Shown here piece after piece: positions 6,129-11,468 of a stretch of 11,468 nt of DNA. Source of the stretch: Deltaproteobacteria bacterium. GTDB lineage: Bacteria; Desulfobacterota; Desulfobacteria; Desulfobacterales; Desulfatirhabdiaceae. The DNA is taken from assembly GCA_026388755.1 (NCBI GenBank), contig JAPLJE010000596.1, positions 1-11,468 of the forward strand. The letters run 5' to 3'. The notes beneath the pieces are model-generated. The model saw only the letters and a list, made by a program, of their open reading frames with translations, did not search any database and had not been told where the DNA came from. Position 1 is the stretch's first letter. The number at the start of each line of letters is the position of its first letter. The translations under genes were made by a program, and so were the position numbers.

Positions 6129-6176
6129 GCTGTTCCGCTGGTTCTCATGCTGGAGCTTTGGAGCCAGCGGAACAGC
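6129..6176 (+). other. Long stem-loop in the hypA-hypB gap
   Basis: Arms 6129-6144 (gctgttccgctggttc) and 6161-6176 (gagccagcggaacagc) pair over 16 bp with a single G-U and enclose a 16-nt loop. No T-run follows, so it is not a standard terminator. It may be an mRNA-stabilising or processing structure that sets hypA and hypB at different levels, or a small palindromic repeat. It ends 48 bp before hypB. Confidence 0.65.
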
Positions 6177-6224
6177 GCAGATTGTGGCTGATCAAAGTTT
6201 CTTCTTTGAAAAAGGAAATTTGTT

Positions 6225-6893
6225 ATGGAAATAAAAGTTGTTCGAAAGGTTCTGGACGTGAATAACACCATGGCCGAGCAGAACCGGAAACTGTTTGCGG
6301 GCAAAAAAGTGTTTGTGCTGAATGTCATGAGTTCTCCGGGTTCCGGAAAAACCACGACGCTGGGGAAAACCATCAACCGATTGATGCCGGAAGTCCGTAC
6401 CGCCGTCATTGTCGGAGATGTCAGCACGACCAATGATGCCGACCGACTGGCCACAACCGGAGCCCCGGTGGTTCAGGTCAATACCGATGCCTTTGGCGGG
6501 GACTGCCATCTGGCTGCCCATGTGATTGCCAAGGCTGCGGAAAACTTTACACTGGAGGATGTGGATCTGCTCATTGTGGAAAATGTGGGAAATCTGGTCT
6601 GTCCGGCGGAATTTGACATTGGAGAAGATGCCAAGGCCGTGGTCCTGAGCGTCACTGAGGGTGAAGACAAACCCCTTAAATACCCCTTGATGTTCAGGGT
6701 GTGCGATGCCGCCATTTTAAACAAAATTGACCTTCTCCCTTATTTGGAATATGATAAGAATGAAGCGGTTCGGAATATCCTTCAGATTCATCCGGGCATT
6801 CCGGTATTTGAAATATCCGCCCGAACCGAGGAAGGTATGGAACCCTGGGTAATCTGGCTTAAGGGAAAGGTGAAAGAAAAACTCAAAACCTGA
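6225..6893 (+). CDS. hypB: Hydrogenase/nickel-insertion GTPase HypB
   Basis: A SIMIBI-class GTPase of 222 aa that drives GTP-dependent nickel delivery with HypA. The P-loop is SSPGSGKTT (residues 36-44), followed by the conserved IVGDVSTTNDADRL (62-75). The inter-subunit metal site is C94-H95 (GGDCHLAA) plus C126 (NLVCPAEFDIGE). The G4-like NKIDLLPY is at 166-173. There is no N-terminal CxxCGC nickel motif and no His-rich stretch, so this is the short form without nickel storage. The CHLAA context departs from the CHLDA I expect in most HypB; its effect is unknown. ATG 6225 has AGGAAA upstream. The rsmD start follows by 13 bp. Confidence 0.94.
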   Translation: MEIKVVRKVLDVNNTMAEQNRKLFAGKKVFVLNVMSSPGSGKTTTLGKTINRLMPEVRTAVIVGDVSTTNDADRLATTGAPVVQVNTDAFGGDCHLAAHVIAKAAENFTLEDVDLLIVENVGNLVCPAEFDIGEDAKAVVLSVTEGEDKPLKYPLMFRVCDAAILNKIDLLPYLEYDKNEAVRNILQIHPGIPVFEISARTEEGMEPWVIWLKGKVKEKLKT

Positions 6894-6906
6894 CATGGGA
6901 TGACGG

Positions 6907-7488
6907 ATGAGAATTATTGCAGGGGAACTCAAGGGCCGAAGGCTGCATCGCCTTGAGGGAAAACAGACCCGGCCCACATCAGACCGTCTGAGAGAGACGA
7001 TTTTCAATATTCTGTCATACCGAACTCAGCAGGCCATTGTGCTCGATCTTTTTTCCGGAACCGGCGCGATGGCAATCGAGGCCTTGAGCCGTGGGGCGGA
7101 TTCCGCAGTTCTTGTTGACGACTCTTCTCAGGCGATATCCTTGATGGCGCAGAATATCCGGGCTTTTTCTCTGGAAAAAAAAGCCCGTGTCCTGAGATGG
7201 AATATTGTTCAGAACTTGAATTTTTTGCGGCATGTTCAGCCGCTGTTTAATCTGGTTTTCATGGATCCGCCCTACAACCGGAGCATGATTGGCCCCACTC
7301 TGAATCACCTCCTGCAAAGCGCTTCCCTGGCAGTGCAGTCCTGTATCGTTGTCGAGCATTCTATTTTGGAGTCCATCCCATTCGAACATCCGGAATTTGA
7401 ACTCTGTGATCAACGGACTTATGGAAAGACCATGGTATCGTTTCTATCCTTTAACCCATCCTGGCCTGAAGGCCATGATCAGTCATAG
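6907..7488 (+). CDS. rsmD: 16S rRNA (guanine(966)-N2)-methyltransferase RsmD
   Basis: The 193-aa product has normal length and complete motifs. MRIIAGELKGRRL and the RPTSDRLRE block (residues 22-30) are the RsmD signature. Motif I for S-adenosylmethionine is VLDLFSGTGAMAIEAL (45-60), the acidic end of the next strand is LVDDSS (69-74), and the catalytic motif IV is FMDPPY (118-123). It methylates G966 of 16S rRNA in the assembled small subunit. The start is ATG 6907, 13 bp after hypB, with a weak GGGATGA SD, so it is probably translated from the hyp mRNA. Its usual neighbour coaD is not next to it here. The C-terminus carries a short non-conserved tail. Confidence 0.93.
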   Translation: MRIIAGELKGRRLHRLEGKQTRPTSDRLRETIFNILSYRTQQAIVLDLFSGTGAMAIEALSRGADSAVLVDDSSQAISLMAQNIRAFSLEKKARVLRWNIVQNLNFLRHVQPLFNLVFMDPPYNRSMIGPTLNHLLQSASLAVQSCIVVEHSILESIPFEHPEFELCDQRTYGKTMVSFLSFNPSWPEGHDQS

Positions 7489-7535
7489 ATAAAGCGGTTA
7501 TTCCAGAACCTATCGCCCACAACCAATCGGAACCC

Positions 7536-9008
7536 ATGAAACGAATCGAAGATGTCACCCTGCTGTATGAGATCAGCAAAAACCTGAACGAACATCTGGA
7601 CCTGAAAAAATCCCTATACAAGGTTCTGGATACGCTGTCCATCTCCATCAACATGATTCGCGGTACCGTCACTCTGCTAAATCCCCTGACCAATGAAATC
7701 ACCATTGAAGTGGCGCATGGCATCTCCCGGACAGCCGTTGAACGGGTGAAGTACAAACTCGGGGAAGGGATTACCGGAAGGGTGATTCAGACAGGTCACG
7801 CTGTCACCATTTCCAAAATCAGTGAAGAGCCGCATTTTCTGAATCGCACCGAAGCCCGGCGTGGAAAGCTGGATCAGGAGATCTCCTTTATCTGCGTTCC
7901 AATAAAAAAAGGCAGTCAGGTTATCGGCGCACTCAGCGTCGACCACCCGTACGATGAATCCTATTCGCTGAAAAACGGAGAAAAGCTGCTTTCCGTGATT
8001 GCAACCATGATTGCCCGGCATGTCATTAATCTGGAAATCATTCATCTGGAAAAAGAACAACTGCGGGAAGAAAACCGAAGGCTTCGCAGCGAGCTGGAGA
8101 CCAAATACAGCTTTACCAATATTATTGGCAGCAGCAGCCGGATGCGGGAAGTGTTTCAGATGATTTCCCAGGTTTCCAAAAGCAATGCCACGGTGCTGAT
8201 TCGGGGGGAGAGCGGAACCGGAAAAGAGCTGGTGGCCAGTTCGGTTCATTACAACAGCCTGAGGGCGAAAAGCCCGTTTGTTAAAGTCAATTGTGCAGCC
8301 TTTACCGGCGCGATCAAACAGAAACTGGGCAAGTTTGAAATGGCCAACAAAGGCACCATTTTTCTGGATGAAATCGGTGCGGTGGGGCTGGATGTTCAGG
8401 TCCGGCTGCTTCGAATTCTTCAGGAGAGAGAATTTGAACGGGTCGGCGGTCACCAGACCATCAAGGTGGATGTTCGGGTGATTACGGCTACCAACAAGAA
8501 TCTGGAGATGGCCATTGATGAGGGAACCTTTCGTGGAGATCTATATTACCGCCTGAATGTGTTTCCCATCTATCTTCCCCCGCTTCGGGAACGTAAGACC
8601 GATATTTTACTTCTGGCAAACTATTTCCTTGAAAAATACAGCAAGGAAAACGCCAAGGATATTCGCAGGTTTTCAACACCGGCCATCGATATGCTGATGA
8701 ATTATCACTGGCCCGGTAATGTCCGGGAGCTTGAAAACTGCATTGAGCGGGCTGTTCTGCTTTGCGATGCAGGGGTCATTCACAGTTATCATCTGCCGCC
8801 GACTCTTCAGACCGGAACCGAAACCGGAACACTTCCTGCCATGTCCTTGGAGGAAGCCGTTGCCAACCTTGAAAAAGAAATGATCATTGACGCGCTAAAA
8901 AATACACGGGGCAATGTTACTTTGGCAGCTCAACTGGTCAAGACAACCGTTCGCAAATTTGCCTATAAATCCCAGCAATATGGCATTGACTATCGGAATT
9001 ATCGATAG
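7536..9008 (+). CDS. NifA-like sigma-54-dependent activator (GAF-AAA+-HTH) with a 17-aa core gap
   Basis: The 490-aa product has an N-terminal GAF sensor domain (about 15-168), a charged coiled linker (168-190), an AAA+ domain (about 194-420) and a C-terminal Fis-type HTH (about 445-490, ending YGIDYRNYR). Walker A is GESGTGKE (224-231), Walker B TIFLDEIG (274-281), sensor I TATN (317-320), the arginine-finger region FRGDLYYRLNVFP (332-344) and WPGNVRELE (392-400). Between NCAA (252-255) and FTGA (256-259), where NifA/PspF relatives have about 17 residues including ELFGHE and the start of GAFTGA, nothing is left; the junction is at 8300/8301 and in frame. That loop contacts sigma-54, so normal activation is doubtful. 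It starts 47 bp after rsmD with a weak SD (CGGAA) and is followed by a hairpin at 9036-9080. Targets are unknown. Confidence 0.9.
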   Translation: MKRIEDVTLLYEISKNLNEHLDLKKSLYKVLDTLSISINMIRGTVTLLNPLTNEITIEVAHGISRTAVERVKYKLGEGITGRVIQTGHAVTISKISEEPHFLNRTEARRGKLDQEISFICVPIKKGSQVIGALSVDHPYDESYSLKNGEKLLSVIATMIARHVINLEIIHLEKEQLREENRRLRSELETKYSFTNIIGSSSRMREVFQMISQVSKSNATVLIRGESGTGKELVASSVHYNSLRAKSPFVKVNCAAFTGAIKQKLGKFEMANKGTIFLDEIGAVGLDVQVRLLRILQEREFERVGGHQTIKVDVRVITATNKNLEMAIDEGTFRGDLYYRLNVFPIYLPPLRERKTDILLLANYFLEKYSKENAKDIRRFSTPAIDMLMNYHWPGNVRELENCIERAVLLCDAGVIHSYHLPPTLQTGTETGTLPAMSLEEAVANLEKEMIIDALKNTRGNVTLAAQLVKTTVRKFAYKSQQYGIDYRNYR

Positions 9009-9035
9009 TAACAATTCAAGAGTATAGGTCATGGA

Positions 9036-9090
9036 CTGAAGCCTGAAGGAATTTCAATTATTAAAGGCTTCAGCCTTCAGCCTGTATTTT
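9036..9090 (+). terminator. Terminator-like hairpin built of ctgaag words
   Basis: ctgaag-c-ctgaag (9036-9048) pairs with cttcag-c-cttcag (9068-9080): two 6-bp helices around one C-C mismatch, with a 19-nt loop. The following cctgtatttt gives only four consecutive T. It ends the hyp/rsmD/activator transcript moderately well and shares its repeated ctgaag word with the hairpin downstream of sucD (3260-3310). Confidence 0.6.
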
Positions 9091-9156
9091 ATATGAACGT
9101 CTCGTGGAAAGTTATTGGAATTTTCGCGGTCCCTTTTTAGATATGGAGATTGTTGT

Positions 9157-10475
9157 ATGAATTCGGAAATGTTCAGAGAATATGACATTCGCGGGATTGC
9201 GGGAAAAGATATGACCGAGGCGGATGTGGTGTTGATTGGAAAAGGTATCGGAACGTTTTTGAATCAGAACAACTGCTCGCGGATTACAGTCGGAAGAGAT
9301 TGCCGGATTTCCTCAGATAGCTACGTCACCTTACTCATTGAGGGGCTCATGTCTACCGGCTGCCGGGTTACCGATATCGGCATCTGTCCGACACCGGTTC
9401 TATATTTTTCCATTCACCACCTTGGGCAGGAAGGCGGCGTCATGGTTACCGCCAGCCACAATCCGGCTGACTACAACGGGTTTAAAATGTGCCTGGGATC
9501 CGGATCCATTCATGGCGAAGATATTCAGAGAATCCGGAAAATCATTGAAAACAAGGCCTTTGTGAATGCCGGCGGCGGCAGCTTTGCTGCTGTGAATGTG
9601 CTTCCGGCGTATCAGGCATTTGTGCAAGAGAACATTACCATTGAAAAAAGGCTTCGAATCGCTGTGGATGCCGGAAATGGAACGGCAGGTGTCGTGGCTG
9701 TTCCCATCATGAAAACAATGAATCTTGAAGTTCACGATATTTACTGCGAGATGGACGGCGCTTTTCCCAACCACGAAGCAGATCCGACGGTACTCAAGAA
9801 TATGAAGGACCTCATTGCTCTGGTTAAGGAAAAAAAACTGGATGTGGGGATCGGCTATGATGGAGACGGGGACCGCATCGGAGTGGTGGATGAAAAAGGC
9901 GATATCGTCTATGGGGATAAACTGATGATTCTCTTCTCACGGGAAATTCTTGCCCGAAAACCCGGCGCCACCTTTATCTCCGAAGTCAAATGCTCCCAGA
10001 CCCTGTATGATGATATTGAAAAAAACGGGGGGCGGCCCATCATGTGGAAAACCGGCCACTCCCTGATCAAAAAGAAAATGAAGGAAGAAGGTGCTGAACT
10101 GGCCGGGGAGATGAGCGGACACATGTTTTTTGCCGACCGTTATCTGGGGTATGATGACGCCACATACGCATCTTGCAGGCTTCCAAAACCTTTACCACGC
10201 CGGAAATTCGAGTGGAATGCCCGGATGACCGGAAATTTGCGGTGGTCAACAAAATTACGGCATATTTCAAAGACCGCTTCAATGTGATTGATATTGATGG
10301 GGTCCGGGTTCTCTTCGGCGATGGGTGGGGACTGGTTCGCGCCTCAAATACCCAGCCGGCACTTGTGCTTCGGTTTGAGGCTGTGTCCCAAGTCAGGCTT
10401 GCGGAAATTCAAGCAATGGTGGAATCTGTCCTTGCGAATATTCAAAAAACACTGATGCAGGATGCAGCGGCTTGA
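9157..10475 (+). pseudogene. Phosphomannomutase/phosphoglucomutase with internal frameshifting deletion
   Basis: An alpha-D-phosphohexomutase of the AlgC/ManB type, which interconverts hexose 1- and 6-phosphates for cell-surface polysaccharide precursors. ATG 9157 is chosen for its GGAGA SD (9145-9149) and the conserved MFREYDIRGI. Visible are the catalytic phosphoserine loop TASHNP (S100), the Mg site DGDGDR (235-240) and the sugar loop GEMSGHMFF (317-325). The frame is right until DDATYASCRL (ends 10182). The conserved continuation KTFTTPEIRVECPDD then appears in the next frame (from 10185), through domain IV RASNTQP to TGA 10473-10475. About 18-19 residues expected between the halves are missing, so the lesion is a deletion of roughly 55 bp (3n+1), not a point frameshift. 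The zero frame runs on to 10287 with unrelated residues. Domain IV is lost, so it is probably inactive unless the deletion is an assembly error. Confidence 0.88.
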
Positions 10476-10592
10476 TAAAAGATATTTGCCGTTCTGTACT
10501 TTCATTTTTGGGTCGATTATGGGATTGTGGTTCCGCTGTTGCCAGTGTATACCCACAACCTGGGCATGCTGGCAGGGCCGCTGCTGCAATAA
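10462..10592 (+). pseudogene. Relic of the N-terminus of an MFS transporter
   Basis: ATG 10462 overlaps the end of the mutase gene. It reads MQRLDKRYLPFCTFIFGSIMG, like the first membrane helix of a major facilitator protein, and then loses sense. Two frames over, from about 10524, the sequence IVVPLLPVYTHNLG matches the family's helix-1/loop pattern (G-x-V-x-PLLP-x-Y-x-x-x-LG), continues MLAGPLLQ and stops at TAA 10590-10592. A normal MFS protein has about 400 residues; only about 45 can be traced. I infer a gene once coupled to the mutase and almost wholly deleted. The similarity is short, so the call is tentative. Confidence 0.42.
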
Positions 10593-10600
10593 TTCAAAAC

Positions 10601-10628
10601 TTGACAAACGGGTAAAAAGACATAATTG
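10601..10628 (+). promoter_or_regulatory. Candidate promoter for the foldase gene
   Basis: A consensus -35 TTGACA (10601-10606) is followed by TAATTG (10623-10628) at 16-bp spacing. The -10 is poor; the better-looking CATAAT at 10621-10626 is only 14 bp away. It lies about 75 bp before the foldase ATG, in AT-rich intergenic DNA. Confidence 0.38.
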
Positions 10629-10700
10629 TGTTATTTTGCATTAAAAATCGTTTTAACAGGAAGTCATATACTACCATAATCCAAGAAGGAGAATAATTGA

Positions 10701-11468
10701 ATGAAACGATGTAAACATGTATTAACCCTTGCGGCTGTTGCGCTGATGATACAGGCAGGGTTGGCTTTTCCGGTAATGTCCGCGGAAAAGAAAACAGAGG
10801 TGAAGCCGGCTGCGGGTAAAAAAGCGGCAAAGCCGGCAGACGAATCTTCAAAAAAAGTGGCGATCGTGAATGGAACAGCGATTGTACAGTTAGACCTGGA
10901 CCGGGGAATGGAAGGGGTGATCCAGCGCAGGGCCCGCACGGGAGCGCCTATGGATGAGGCACAGTTGAAAACCATGCGATTGGATGTGTTGAACAACCTT
11001 ATTAACAGGGAGCTGCTCAACCAGGAAAGCAAAAAACAAAAAATTGCCATTACCGATAATCAGGTAAATGACAAACTATCTAATATCAAGCAGCGGTTTA
11101 AGGGTGATGCCGAGTTCAAGGAAATGCTCACCAAGATGAAACTGACCGAGGCGCAGATAAAGACTCAGCTCAAGGAAGATCTGGCGATTCAGACCCTCAT
11201 CGACAAGCAGATAGTTGAAAAAATCAATGTGTCGGAACAGGATGCGCAGGCCTATTATGATTCCCATCCCGAGGCATTCAAACAGCCGGAACAGCTAAGG
11301 GCCAGTCATATCCTTGTAACGGTTGACCCCAAAGCTGATCCTGCAAAGAAAGAGGAAGCTCACAAGAAAATTGAATCCGTTCAGGAAAAGCTTAAAGCTG
11401 GCGGAGACTTTGCAGTCCTGGCTAAGGAACTTTCAGACTGTCCCAGCAAAGAAAAAGGCGGTGACCTG
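10701..11468 (+). CDS. Exported SurA/PrsA-like peptidyl-prolyl isomerase, 5' part
   Basis: The reading frame is open from ATG 10701 to the window edge (256 complete codons), so the C-terminus is missing. AAGGAGAA at 10686-10693 is the SD. Residues 1-28 are a signal peptide: KRCKH n-region, hydrophobic LTLAAVALMIQAGLAF, cleavage likely after VMSA. A Lys/Ala/Pro-rich spacer (29-51) follows. The SurA N-terminal helical chaperone domain (about 53-185) starts VAIVNGTAI and includes LDVLNNLINRELLNQE. The parvulin-type PPIase domain begins EQLRASHILV (197-206) and contains GGDFAVLAKELSDCPSKEKGGDL, cut within the conserved GGDLG. Family role: folding of periplasmic/outer-membrane or exported proteins. 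The missing part should complete the rotamase domain. Confidence 0.9.
   Translation, partial: MKRCKHVLTLAAVALMIQAGLAFPVMSAEKKTEVKPAAGKKAAKPADESSKKVAIVNGTAIVQLDLDRGMEGVIQRRARTGAPMDEAQLKTMRLDVLNNLINRELLNQESKKQKIAITDNQVNDKLSNIKQRFKGDAEFKEMLTKMKLTEAQIKTQLKEDLAIQTLIDKQIVEKINVSEQDAQAYYDSHPEAFKQPEQLRASHILVTVDPKADPAKKEEAHKKIESVQEKLKAGGDFAVLAKELSDCPSKEKGGDL

Noticed and set aside
7677..8453. Minus-strand open frame of 258 codons opposite the sigma-54 activator
   Set aside because: Long, but antisense to a clearly conserved AAA+ gene, with no SD or recognisable domain.
10570..10585. Sigma-54-like -24/-12 pattern (TGGCAGG-N4-CTGCT)
   Set aside because: It fits the consensus fairly well, but it lies inside the MFS relic in GC-rich sequence and no activator sites were seen; a chance match is likely.
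1..11468. CRISPR array, tRNA or rRNA
   Set aside because: No regularly spaced repeats, tRNA-like cloverleaf with conserved T-loop, or rRNA sequence was seen on either strand.

Overview
The window reads like a chromosomal segment of a strictly anaerobic proteobacterial relative. The best guess is Desulfobacterota, in the Desulfosarcina/Desulfococcus or Syntrophobacter range. This is inferred from protein style and gene mix (split biotin carboxylase-type pyruvate/oxaloacetate enzyme, sucCD, Ni-hydrogenase maturation genes, NifA-like sigma-54 activator, SurA/PrsA-like foldase), not from any marker sequence. Almost everything is on the + strand.

Region 1 (1-3400), central metabolism: the 3' part of a biotin-containing carboxyltransferase (pycB/oadA type), then sucC and sucD, coupled through an SD that overlaps the sucC stop codon. 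Together they fit C4-dicarboxylate/succinyl-CoA metabolism, as in propionate oxidation or an incomplete TCA cycle. A strong intrinsic terminator sits directly against the sucC ribosome binding site.

Region 2 (3400-5578), an AT-richer accessory island: a 102-bp stretch with three copies of a 17-bp inverted/direct element, an unrecognised 126-aa gene, a 5'-truncated ArdC-type antirestriction metallopeptidase on the minus strand, and a compact series of three unknown small ORFs ending in a stand-alone PAS-domain protein. The first small ORF needs a -1 frame change. The island lies between two nearly identical terminator hairpins (3348-3399 and 5579-5633).

Region 3 (5640-9090): hypA, hypB, rsmD and a NifA-like sigma-54 activator, in tight order behind a good sigma-70-type promoter. 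HypA and HypB deliver nickel to hydrogenase, but no structural hydrogenase gene is in the window. The activator carries an exact 17-residue in-frame gap that removes the ELFGHE helix and the first glycine of GAFTGA.

Region 4 (9100-11468): a phosphomannomutase/phosphoglucomutase gene broken by an internal deletion, a relic of the N-terminus of an MFS transporter directly after it, and the 5' part of an exported SurA/PrsA-like peptidyl-prolyl isomerase that runs off the window.

The most notable signals are (a) three deletion-type lesions in successive coding units between 8300 and 10600, (b) a family of hairpins built from short repeated words at operon ends, two of which bracket the accessory island, and (c) the small-ORF/PAS cluster of unknown function.
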